A DNA stretch of 64,000 nt from contig OU612073.1 of NCBI GenBank assembly GCA_914767715.1, forward strand, positions 2,542,001 to 2,606,000, in the 5' to 3' direction. The notes beneath the pieces are model-generated. The model was not told the DNA's origin and did not search any database. It saw only the letters and a list, made by a program, of their open reading frames with translations. This stretch comes from Membranipora membranacea (taxonomy: Eukaryota; Bryozoa; Gymnolaemata; Cheilostomatida; Membraniporidae). Below, piece after piece: positions 50,801 through 60,519 of the stretch. The translations under genes were made by a program, and so were the position numbers. Within the stretch, counting starts at the first letter, position 1. Each line of letters opens with the position of its first letter.

Positions 50801-53800
50801 CTCATTCAAGAAGAGGAGCCACCGGCACCTGTTGTAAGTAAATACAGTAGGATATGTCAACATTGTAACTTTTTTCATTTGGAAGCTAAGTCTGTATTTG
50901 TGTCATAATTTGATGAGCTACATGTATTGCGTTTTTGGGAGGACAACTCCCAAAGTACGACAAATGGTAAAACTTTTATACAAAACTGCACAAATGCACA
51001 TGAAAATACTTTTGGTAAGTTCAGGTTAAAGGAATTTTACTTCCCCATATTCAATTTATTACATTGTTTGATGCATGCGCCATCTTTTTGGATAACGGTG
51101 AGTTGTGACTGGAAATACCTTGAATCAACCATTACTGCCGTGATTGAAGCAACAAGCTCACTTTTATCACACTGATCACGTGATATACTATTGCATGTAT
51201 ATCTCTGGTTGACATGTAATTCACTTAGCATGAGTACCATCACAAGGAATTTAGTGAAACGACCCGGGTTCGATTTTACTAATTAAGGGCGGGTACATGT
51301 TAGGTACTCATACTCTAACGATCAGAGATACACATGATAATAGTGTAGACTCGATATCAGTGTTCTTTTTCATTGGACCACCATTCAATGATCACTCCAT
51401 ATTACAGCAACCACCACCCACGGCCAAAAAACCAGCGAGCGTTGTAAGTTATGTCTCTAACAGGTTTGCTCACGATGCCAATCTGCTAACGATTTCTGTC
51501 CGGTAGACAACACTGATCAGAGTTGAAACTGAACAGCTCAATGCTGTAACCAGCTTTATTTGATTCTCTTTATAACTGGTTTGGTATTTCTCTGCTTTTA
51601 AATCTATGATCCATGCGCTAGCAGAGTGCTGATAGTGATAAACTCATGTGGCTGAGTCTATATTTCACACACCCATCTATAATAATGATTAGGGCACTCA
51701 ACTGTACTACAATCATAGACAGTTGTCTATGACTACAATAAAGAATGGTGCTGTAAATAATAGTTTTCCGTCTAGTTTTCCCTCTTAATTACTATTCTGC
51801 ACCTCTCTGAATAGATTGTAGATTGAGAAGCAATATGTCTCTCAAGGTCATGTTGACTCTAAAGCAGACCAAGAAAGCTGGACTAGCTTCTTCTAAATTT
51901 ATAGTTCACTGGTCTCTCTGCCCTCGGATATTCTTTTTACCATTCTTGCCCTTACTCCAGGATCTACTCTCTCTCTCGGGAGGGCTGCGGGGCTGTGCTC
52001 AGTTACTCACTATAATCAATTTGTTATCTGAATAATTCGTGATTTTAAAACTTCTAAATGAAACTTGGTTTTTGCATTATTACCACTATGCACCTCGTCC
52101 CAGCTTTATCCAGCCAGCCACTGGTAGGACGAGCTGTCTAAGAGGTTTGGTACCTGAGCATCATTTATTATGTCCATTGCTATATTTACCGACTAATTTA
52201 TTGTATTTATAGAGACAGCCTAAACCCCCTCCCTCACATCAGCCCCCAGTGGAGGAGCAGCCTCCAATAAATAAACCTCCTGTAAGTTGTTTACATTCTA
52301 CTAGAGTTGATATCCAACATTATATAATCTTTTGCTGCTTTCCTGGAAAACTGCTATATGATCTCAGAACTGCTGTAAAATCTTGTATTATAATACTTGT
52401 TTGGTTATGATAGAGATGTTGGTATATGGACTTCAGGTGGAACTGAAATCCTAAAGTTTATACATAGGCATATATTTCAATATAAAGTTCCACCGATTTA
52501 TCTATCTAAATTCCATGAATTTTGAGAAACCAATTCTAAAATTCTAATTTTTCAAGTTAAGTTTTATGTATCATTTTTGTTTATTATTTTATTTTAGGCA
52601 CGTATACCGCAGGCGGCAGGTAAGTTATCCCGTCTAAGTCTACAAAGTATAAAATGTGTACTTTCCACATACTATGTACATTATATTCATCACACACTAT
52701 CAATGCGAACATGTCAGCAAAAGCGTGGGAGTTAGACCTGATCATTGTAGGGATTGGAAGCTCAGGTGGCATTGTGGGAAAATTGTTTACAAGCAGCCTC
52801 ATTGGCTATTGGTGACGCATAAAGAAAATACGGTCATTTGATATGCGGATCTACAGCCATAATGTATGCCTCGAATGGTGTGGAGTGATGTGCCATGCTG
52901 GTAGCTTTTCCATCCTTTGCAAACTTATGTTGCAACTTAAATTGTATTTATGCACTATGCAAATGCAGCATGTCTATTAAACCAATGACGTTCTGCACAA
53001 ACAGCAATAGCCTGTGTACCCCAAAATAGTGTCTAAGGCACTCAAGCTTATCCCAAAAACCTTCGACGCATAATATTTTGCTACACCTATATTTTTAAAA
53101 TTAATCAAGACACAAACAGAGAAGTTATTATTTTCAGACTGAAAAAGTATTCTATCTCTGCAAGTTGTCCCCACTCCTCAAAATACATGTTTGCGAAATG
53201 ACAACTCCTTAATTGAGCATTAAAGTTATCCAAGTGTGCCGAATAATAAAGACTACCCAAAAGACCCATGCATTTTATAGACAGGCATTTACTTATGATA
53301 AAGTTGTGTCATATTTGCATGGTAAAACAATTCAATGCTCTACTTGGCATGAATTATTGATGGTGAAAAAGGAAAACTCTCGTTCTCTGCATTACGATGT
53401 CACTGTCTCCAGGAAGTGCAAGTCAAGGAACAAGTACTTACTGGAGACTGTGACATCATAATGCAGAGAATCGCTTATGGGAGGCACTTTTCCCACCATC
53501 AATTATTCATACCAAGAAAAGCATAGAGTGTTATTCCATGCAATCTGACATAACTTTATCATGAGTAGCTGCCTCACTAAAACATGCGTTGGTCTTTCGG
53601 TAGTCTTTAAGTGATTGAGGGTAACCCTATATCATGAAGGAGAGATAGCAGCAGAGACGGAATACTTTTATTATTGTCTGTTGAATTGATAAATAGACAT
53701 TTAAAATTGCCGTTCCGGTGACTCTATACTACTGCCTGCGTATGAGTTAGTTTGACTTGCTGTAGTATATGCTGGTTCTGATTATAGAACCTGTACGACA

Positions 53801-56036
53801 GCCACCTCCACCAGTGACTAAACCATCCATACACAAACCACCGGCAGCACCAGCGGATCACGCTGACACGGCTGTGTCAGGTTAGATAACTCTCCTACCT
53901 AAAGTGGGAAAACTCTCCTACCTAAAGTGGGAAAACTCTCCTACCTAAAATGGGAAAACTCTCCTACCTAAAGCGGGAAAACTCTCCTACCTAAAGTGGG
54001 AAAACTCTCCTACCTAAAGTGGGAAAACTCTCCTACCTAAAGTGGGAAAACTCTCCTACCTAAAGTGGGAAAACTCTCCTACCTAATGCGGGAGAACTCT
54101 CCTACCTTGAGTGGGAAAACTCTCCTACCTAAAGTTGGAATCACTGTAAAAAAATACTCTCAGGCTGCTGGCTAACAGCACAAATGAATCAGCGAGGAGG
54201 GTGCTCTCAAACAAAGCACTGTTATGATTTATTTTGCTGGCTGATCTATTTTCTTGAAACTCTATCGAGTCTGAACCTCCAGTTCAATTTCCCTTGTGAT
54301 AAACAGAGTTTTGCCAGACCATTTCTTAAACGCATTTATCTCAAACTTTCAAATTATTGAACCCTTGGCCTACTTAGAGGTACAAAAAGGAGCTTTATAT
54401 CCGAGAGGAGAATGAGCTCATTTGTGAAATGAACTTTAATGAAATGTTTTATCAAGTTAATTCCTTCAATAACATAGCAAGCTTCTGGTTCAGTTCACTG
54501 ATTGTCAATTTTCTCTTGAAAGTGTAAAATAACTGGCACATCATGTGCTATTCATTTCAAATCTCAGTACAATGTTCAATGGAATCTTGTGTAGATACTA
54601 TGCTATGCATGGTGTTGCTCCCAAAATGATGCATATGATACAGACTGTATAGGTAGCTAACGCAATTTGTTATTTTACATAGCATCATCGTTATTGCATT
54701 TTCGTTTCTTTGTTTTAGCAATTAAACCGATGGTTAATGGTGGTAGTGGCGTTATGGTCGACGACAAAGCTGTAGCAATGCTTCGAGAGGAAATAGAAAA
54801 AATAAAATCAACTATGGTCAGCCGGGAATCTTTTGAGTTATTACAACGAGAACTAAAAGCATCAAAGGACGCTCTAGATACTTATAAAAAAGATAACAAC
54901 AAAAAACTGGCAGATCTTATGAACGAGGTTAGTCTATATTTACATGTATTCTTACGCCTGCACGAAATAATAATGATAATATATATTGCCGTCTTTCTTT
55001 GCCGACAATGAATTGCATCAAGGTGCATGCATAGGAAGTGTTTTATAATGGCGACTAGGTTTCCAATTCATTAGTGCCTCTCTTCAACCACTGACAGCTA
55101 TAACCCAGCGTGAAACATACCTGTTATCAAGGCTTGGGATGCAGGGACGTACATCTACATAAAGGGATTAGTAACAAATGCAATCCTGATGCGATACTCA
55201 AAAAGTCAGCATAATGTATACACTGTATACTAACCAGTATATATTTGCCCGAATACCTTACGCCTACGATGTGTAGGGTGGCAATGGTGGAATAGTACGA
55301 GCTTGTGGGATGCGAGTGCACGATTATGAGTAGTGAATAGCTGGCTAGTTTATTAGCCCCATCCGCCAAATCTTTATTAGGAGTTCAGGTACCAACGGGG
55401 AGCTTTGTTAATGTATGTTTGCATTTACATCCTCCCCAGCACCCTCCCGTGTATTTACTTTCTATCTGTACATGTCTACTGACTGAGGCATGGAAACTCA
55501 TGTAAAGCTAGATGGGCAACTCATCACTACCAGGGTCCCAGCAATGTTTCATGTAACATACATGGCACTTCGCCTGGTAACTGTCCAATAACCCAAACGA
55601 TGAGTAGTGAATAGAGCCCCACTAATTTTTGCCATCTACCCATTCTTTATTTGTGGTTTGAGTCCAACTGGGGAGCGTATTTCACCGATTGTTCAAGCCC
55701 CCAGCAACCTCGAGTTTATGAAATTTGTGTGAAATTTATTTTCCTGGATAAAATTCTGCTCTAAATCGCTTGAATCCTATAAATATTATACTAGCTGCAG
55801 TTGTACCTCAATTCAGTTTAAATTTATTTCAGCGATTCTTCAAAACGCTACACTTCTTGGGATAGTTGTAGATTTCTAGGTTAAGAGATAGAGTTATTAC
55901 ATCTCACATACTGATTATATTGTGTGTTTATTGTCCTCTCGTGTAGATTGATGAAGTAAAGAAGCAGAGCTCTCAAACGCAGATCGATGTTACACGGATC
56001 AGAAAAATAGCTGAAGAACATTGGACAACCAAGTGA
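35846..56036 (+). CDS. SH3KBP1/CD2AP-like: CIN85/CD2AP-family adaptor with three SH3 domains (short isoform)
   Basis: Cytoplasmic scaffold linking receptor endocytosis to actin. Exons: 35846-35849, 37145-37302, 39997-40132, 41377-41492, 42323-42452, 43318-43400, 44896-44971, 49997-50088, 50726-50833, 51408-51443, 52213-52281, 52598-52619, 53788-53880, 54719-54927, 55947-56036. They sum to 1422 nt, giving 473 aa. SH3-A (2-54): [25 protein letters not shown]3-B (about 106-165): [35 protein letters not shown]3-C (about 236-295): [31 protein letters not shown]. The DELTL/DELEL acidic signature is typical of this family. A proline-rich stretch (about 302-375) and a C-terminal coiled coil (about 390-465) follow. 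Vertebrate relatives are longer (about 640-665 aa). I did not see a capping-protein-interaction motif. AATAAA at 56220 follows the stop. Confidence 0.92.
35850..37144. other. First coding intron of the SH3 adaptor
   Basis: It separates the start codon plus one base (ATG G) from the SH3-A exon. That split-start arrangement makes the start exon invisible to ORF scans. No mobile element or other exon was recognised here. Confidence 0.5.
37303..39996. other. Long intron of the SH3 adaptor
   Basis: About 2.7 kb between SH3-A and the linker exon. It starts beside a poly-C run (about 37317-37330). It holds GGGGTTATGA at about 39157, with its reverse complement TCATAACCCC at about 39233, a short inverted repeat. 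Nothing else was supported. Confidence 0.45.
41514..41765. repeat. Degenerate tandem repeat, unit about 17-20 bp
   Basis: Repeated copies of GTGATCATCTACTGTGA with small changes start 22 bp after the donor of adaptor exon 41377-41492. The core TGATCA palindrome recurs in most units. Confidence 0.7.
42577..42915. mobile_element. 339-bp near-perfect palindromic foldback element
   Basis: Starts ATGCTTGGTTCACATTGTCC and ends with its reverse complement. The two arms of about 155 bp are nearly identical in inverted orientation, around a spacer of about 20 bp (near GAGTTTGACGCTTACGAACT). Repeated GGGAT/ATCCC motifs fill both arms. Non-coding, between adaptor exons 42323-42452 and 43318-43400. The low divergence between arms suggests recent insertion or arm conversion. 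Confidence 0.85.
45273..48439 (+). CDS. SH3KBP1/CD2AP-like: Alternative 3.17-kb terminal exon of the SH3 adaptor (long isoform tail)
   Basis: The acceptor (TTCTTTACAG, ending 45272) follows a pyrimidine-rich tract. The exon is open to TAA at 48437-48439 and has the phase needed after exon 44896-44971 (CGC G + AT). The joined long isoform is 1289 codons. It would keep SH3-A and SH3-B but replace SH3-C, the proline stretch and the coiled coil with 1055 residues. The first 300 or so are Lys/Arg/Ser-rich ([23 protein letters not shown]). The middle is acidic with a possible helix around [20 protein letters not shown]. Then comes a 13-residue repeat block, a basic patch ([18 protein letters not shown]) and PPHPV/LPPPS-like motifs. 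I do not recognise the family. AATAAA occurs at 48939, 48945 and 49009. Use as a terminal exon is inferred. Confidence 0.75.
47665..47868 (+). repeat. Coding 39-bp tandem repeat, five copies
   Basis: Five units encode [13 protein letters not shown]-like peptides (variants [51 protein letters not shown]), and a sixth begins as SVND. One unit is 12 rather than 13 residues. The frame is kept throughout and synonymous changes are present, which supports coding use. Confidence 0.85.
48440..49090 (+). other. 3' UTR of the long isoform, containing a decayed ancestral coding tail
   Basis: Polyadenylation signals AATAAA lie at 48939, 48945 and 49009. Stretches such as CAACAATGTGTAACC and AACACCAGTGTC, and the run ATTCTAAGGCGCCAG, align with the open frame 59487-60095 in the downstream copy, but here they are interrupted by stops and indels. 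Confidence 0.6.
49738..49890. mobile_element. MITE family 1, copy 2
   Basis: AAGACTACCCAAAGACCAAT at the left and the inverted GCATTGGTCTTTGGGTAGCC plus TT at the right; 153 bp. The right flank is TA; the left flank is CA, a probable mutation of TA. It lies about 100 bp upstream of the SH3-C acceptor at 49996. Confidence 0.7.
51168..51363. mobile_element. MITE family 2, copy 2
   Basis: Left end CACACTGATCACGTGATATA; right end ATATCAGTGT inverted. It aligns over its length with 25615-25821. It lies directly before the small adaptor exon 51408-51443 and so contributes sequence near that acceptor. Confidence 0.6.
53249..53607. mobile_element. MITE family 1, copy 3 (longest)
   Basis: Starts AAGACTACCCAAAAGACCCA, ends CGTTGGTCTTTCGGTAGTCTT, with TA on both sides (53247-53248 and 53608-53609). 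The 359 bp consist largely of two inverted arms of about 150 bp (GAATTATTGATGGTG against CACCATCAATTATTC near the centre). The arms carry a nested inverted repeat around TGCATTACGATGTCAC. Confidence 0.75.
53883..54136. repeat. 23-bp minisatellite, about 11 units
   Basis: Head-to-tail AACTCTCCTACCTAAAGTGG-type units with very few changes, starting within a few bases of the donor of adaptor exon 53788-53880. Low divergence indicates recent expansion. Confidence 0.85.
55300..55460 (+). mobile_element. Fragment of tRNA-derived SINE family
   Basis: Contains GGGGAGCTTTGTTAAT and CCCCAGCACCCTC, aligned with the tail of the SINE at 26960-27116. The B-box region is degraded (GGAGTTCAGGTACC). Diverged copy. 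Confidence 0.5.
55595..55720 (+). mobile_element. Second fragment of the same SINE family
   Basis: GTGGTTTGAGTCCAACTGGG and GATTGTTCAAGCCCCCAGCA match the B box and tail of the SINE at 26960-27116 at a visibly reduced identity. The direct neighbour of the fragment at 55300-55460 shares AGTAGTGAATAG, so the two may be a tandem insertion. Confidence 0.5.
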
Positions 56037-56219
56037 CGCTATTAATCTCATCAAAATGTGTCCAAACATTCTACTACTACTACAACGACAGCATCGACAG
56101 AAGGCTTCTTCACTTAGATTTAGTATTTGACTCTTCTCAAACATAGACAGATAGTGTGGGTGCCGTGGCATCAATATTAGGAGTTGTCTAAACAATGCCA
56201 AAACTCCAAATTTCAAAAC

Positions 56220-56225
56220 AATAAA
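56220..56225 (+). terminator. Polyadenylation signal AATAAA of the SH3 adaptor short isoform
   Basis: The first canonical AATAAA after the stop at 56034-56036, about 185 bp downstream. Confidence 0.6.
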
Positions 56226-57299
56226 GTGATATTTAATTTGAGTGCAAACTTGTAGTTTTCAAACATTCCGTTTTCAGGTGATTAAGCCTATAGCACATGT
56301 GTTAGCATAGAATCGTGGGTAGATTCTGTCTTAGAGTGTCCCAGCTAAGGACATGTCTTGATGGTTGTATAATATTTTACCTTCTGAACCTTGCATAGTA
56401 TAAGGCAGCGACTCGCTAGATTTGGCAGTGACATTCCTCGACACCAGCTGGTCGGCAGACCAGGCTAGGCAGACTCTTCACACCTATTTTACACTGACAG
56501 TGGGTTGAAGTTCTTTTTTAAATTCATAGAATGGATTAAGATTATTTGTGTTGAAGAATCAGTTTCTTAAGAATTTTTGTTTTGTTTTTGATTTGTACTA
56601 AATTATGGTATTATAGGCCAGCTCATAATTTTGCACTATTTCTATGTGAGTGCGCTTCATTGCATAAAATTGGTGTTTATTTCTATCGCTACTGAAATGC
56701 AGACTTAGTTTCAGCGTAATTTTTTCATACTAGAGGTCTACCTTATTTGTTCAATATTTACATAAGATTGAGCTTGAGCTTGTATTTACATTTACATACA
56801 ATGGTAAACATAGTACATAGCATTAATAAATGTACAATTTACAATAATATGATAATAATAACAAAATAGAACCATAAAAATAACTTGTTTCCAGTTTTAG
56901 TTTTAAAGTTTAATTTATGCCTTCATGATGATATTTTATACGAGTTTACAAATTATTAGTAAACCCTCAAGAAAACAAAGATAATCGATGAGGCGGTTTT
57001 TGAGAATTAACTCATGAGGCACAAACATCAAACACAATTCACCCTAGAGATGTTACTATGAGCTACACGTTTGTTATCCTAGTTTGGGGGTGACTTTATA
57101 TCAAATTGCGCAAGTTGTAGCTAGGTAAGAACGAAGCTTATATTGAGTATAAAGGGAGAATGGATGTCAGTTTGCAATATAATTCCCTATTTCCAACAAT
57201 TTAACCACCTGCAAAACTGAATGTCTCTAAGGTAACTCAGTTATATCAATGAGATATGAATCGCCCCACCTCATTTGACTGCATGTGTACATGTCTATT
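56226..57299. other. Intergenic stretch after the SH3 adaptor
   Basis: No exon recognised. 56770-56900 is the parent of the sequence repeated at 60282-60410, which marks the right end of the duplicated unit. The junction of the tandem duplication should lie between about 56900 and 57340. Confidence 0.5.
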
Positions 57300-57345
57300 A
57301 TGTTATATTATATAATATATTGAGTTTAATGTACATCGATATTGT

Positions 57346-58859
57346 ATGCCATCTGAGACAATGCTATATACTGCGCCGAGTGCGCAATGGTTGAGTATTG
57401 TTGGTAGGCTTGGTGGTAGTAGGATTACTAGGAAGGACTCATGTGTTGCAGTGTTCCTTGATCATACAGATTATAAATCTAATGATATAACAGGAGGCTT
57501 GAGGGACGGTGCAGTAGCTTCACCAGGTGGCAGGCCACCAGTTGAGGTAGGATTACTGGCTTCTATTCTTCTACACTTGCTATACTAGATTATTGATGAG
57601 CCAGTCTGCATAAAACCACTTACTCCAAAGTCCAAATGTTGTCAGTGTTCAGAGGTGTTATAATGAATGGGGGTCAATTATGGTTCCAAGATAAATGATT
57701 GAGTACATTGTACACTTTCTACCTCTACTGTGATCTGGTTGTTGATTGATGACAACGTAGGGTTACAGTTGTTATAAATGTCTTACAGGCCGGCCTCTTG
57801 TGGTAGACAAGAATTTCAATTTGTCCATATATGTCTCAAGCAGTTACAGATGTGACTTGAGAAACTGTTTTATCGTTAGTCGTTTCACGCTCGCTGCAGT
57901 ATACATAGACACAGGGTATATTGGTTTTACAGAAGTGATCAATCAAAGAATCTTTTGGATGACATTATACATGCACTATTGGGTGTTAGCAAGTTTCATG
58001 ATATATGACATCTGTAATATAGATTGATCTGTAAATTTGTAGAAGCAGCCAAAGATGCCTGCACCATTACAAGTAAAGGAGTCAGCCCTTCCATCTGCTC
58101 TACCGAAGAGAAGCCGCGGTAAACAGACTTTGTGTTTGCTCATTTCACTCCTCTCTATCTATCACTGAATTATCACACTTTATCAGTAATATATTATTAA
58201 AAATGTTCTTAATCATAACATTGGCAAATGAGATTTTATTTAGGTTGTGTTTGATACTATGCTTTATTGCCCCTCAAAATCACAACATGCAACAGTTATT
58301 TTGAGTCCTGTTTTCATTTGCTTCAGTATTGAATAACTTTTCTTTAACGGCTTCTGTTGCCTTTCTTTCATGTTCTTCATCCGCAACTATTCTGTGCCTT
58401 TCCCTTACAGATCCAGAGTCAAAGTCAGAGGATGAGCCGACATTTATCGATCTTTCAAAGAAAAAATTGAAAACTAAAGCTCAAAGAAACAGGTCACCAA
58501 CTCATTCAGTAACCATGAAGAGTTCTTCTGATAATATGTGTGGGGAGCACGGGCGATCTATTCCTAGACGTAGATCTAAAACTACTAAATCAAAACCGGA
58601 TATCCAAGAAGGTACAGAATTAAAACTCAAAATGAAAGCTAAAAAGTGCAAAAGTTCTGCTCCTGATGATGGTAATAAGCCTTCTGATGAGGCACTGGCG
58701 TTTTGGGGTACGGCCGTGGCTTCTGAATGTCAGCCAAAGGTAAATAAGACAAAGTCACTGTACAATGAGAGAGACATTCAAAAGTCGACTGCGTCAACTA
58801 AAACCAAACAATCAGCTCCAGCCAAGCAAGCAGCTAGTATGTACTGGAGATTTTCTTAG
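57346..58859 (+). CDS. Possible derived 241-aa open frame in the duplicate (speculative)
   Basis: Three pieces join in one frame: 57346-57546, 58043-58118 and 58411-58859 (726 nt with TAG). The first begins at an ATG in former intron and reads through the lost acceptor straight into the old exon in its original frame. The other two use intact splice sites. The product would keep PPVE and the ALPKRSR proline/basic motif, plus the [10 protein letters not shown] basic start of the long tail, then stop. It would lack all SH3 domains. Expression is unknown; a plain pseudogene is the alternative. Confidence 0.3.
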
Positions 58860-59486
58860 TGTCTGAATCTGTCTCTCAGGAGGGGAGTACAGGAGGGGAG
58901 TACAGGAGTCATCATGACAGAACTGACCGACTCAATGGTGGAACAGCTAGAACGAGAAAAAACACAGAAATCACCTCAAAGTGAAGCTCTATCTGAGCGT
59001 ATTGATGGTCAGGCAAATGAAAAGCAGCTTCTAAGTGCTGATGGTTAGGATCTGCCTGAAGGCAAATACCAAAAGAAATGACCTGTTTAATAATAATAAA
59101 ACTGAAAGTGGAAAGTAAATATTGCTAAATTTCAACGAAGTGATAAAAGTGACAAACAATAGACCACTTGTCAGGCCACTTATAACAAAGCTCAGTCTTA
59201 GATTTTTAAGTCTTCACCATGCAACAGATGACCCCAGCACTGTTGGCAGGGGACGACGACAAGACTGATTTGACTGAGTCATGCGTTTCTAGCTTTCCAG
59301 TAGTTCTTTTACCCAACTAACTTTACAATACACAGCTCAAATTATGAAACAAAGTGCCAATCCAAGTAATGGAAGAATCCGTGATCGCCAAGTAGACCAT
59401 GTACAAGAACAATTGCCTTCACTTTCATAATAAATGCTTTGTTGGTACAAAAACAATTGCAAAGTAAACAATGAGCTAGTGGCGTC

Positions 59487-60095
59487 ATGTCTATAGTCGT
59501 AATGGGTTCAGCTGGCTCAAGTCTGATGGTAGGAAGTGATACCAACTCGAGCGGAGAGCATTTCAACACAACAAAAATACCTGCAAGGTGGAGGAAGCTA
59601 CAATGTGTAACCTATCTGGATACATTGGTAGAGAAACAAAAACCCTCTTCTAGCCATTATAGACAGTGGATGAACCCAGTGTATGTAACATACGAAGATC
59701 TCAGAACAGTGGGTATGGATGATGAGAAAATGAAGCAGTCCGGCGCTGAGACTAATCTGGACTCTTCCAAAGATGTTACAGGGGAAAGAAAACAGATCAA
59801 TAACAAACTGGAATGCAGAAATGTGAAATCAAAGGTTGTGGCAGATGATTTTATGAGAGATCAATGCTTTAATGATCAGCCAGATCAATCAGCCTTGACC
59901 CCTGCTTCGGGTGAAGGTCATTGCAGTGGTGCTTGCGCCTTCATTCCCAAGGATATAAGGCCACTGATACAGCAAGCATATGAGGACTCAGACTTTGATC
60001 ATGTTGATGCAACACCAGTGTCGCTGCCTATGCTCGATGACGACGGTATTCTAAGGCGCCAGCCTACCATTTGTTCTGACGAATGTAAATTATGA
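59487..60095 (+). pseudogene. 202-codon open frame retaining an ancestral C-terminal tail
   Basis: The open frame reads MSIVVMGSAGSSLMVG... to ...SDECKL and has no recognised domain. It aligns with 48500-48935, the 3' UTR of the parent's long exon, where the same frame is broken. The shared end includes ATTCTAAGGCGCCAG. Persistence of a 609-nt frame in otherwise decayed sequence suggests it was coding before or after duplication. It has no obvious promoter of its own. Confidence 0.4.
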
Positions 60096-60519
60096 AAATA
60101 AAAAACTGAAATGTAAGGTTTCAATTTGTCATATATTTCTTGTTTTTTGAGCAGGGAATCAAACTGTACTTAACTGAAAAAGCTTCAACTTCTCATGTGC
60201 CACCTCTTGCTGAATACATACACATCAGCATTTTTTTGTTTGCCCTGGAGCACTGCAGAGAATATGTTGGTCTATGAGGTTGAGCTATAACTTGTATTTA
60301 CACTTACATACAATGATAAACTTAGCACATAGTATTCATAATAAATGTACAATTTACAATAACATGATAATAACAACAAAATAGAACCATAAAAGTGACT
60401 TGTTTCTAGGAAAGTTTTGTCTTGAGATTTTGTATTATAAGAGTAAAAAATTATAAGTGGATAGATAGTAGATACAAATGATTCCTTCATACAACCTTGA
60501 ACTTATTTTAAGTGTGTTT

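Larger units (their letters stand above)
57300..60450 (+). pseudogene. Contracted tandem duplicate of the 3' half of the SH3 adaptor gene
   Basis: The order of homology follows the parent. 57349-57552 matches 43201-43406 (intron flank plus exon 43318-43400). 58043-58118 matches exon 44896-44971 with both splice sites kept. 58411-58850 matches the start of the long exon. 58900-59100 matches 47215-47420, so about 1.5 kb of the long exon is missing. 59570-60230 matches 48600-49080. 60282-60410 matches 56770-56900. Everything equivalent to SH3-C through the coiled coil is deleted. The exon 43318 counterpart has lost its AG acceptor, and an in-frame TAG lies at 59046-59048. No SH3 domain remains. 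Confidence 0.8.

Noticed and set aside
53883-54136. CRISPR-like array
   Set aside because: Units are direct 23-bp repeats without spacers, in an intron of an animal gene; an ordinary minisatellite.
58860-59486. Continuation of a functional long exon in the duplicate
   Set aside because: A large deletion, a TAG at 59046-59048 in the ancestral frame and further indels show that it has decayed.
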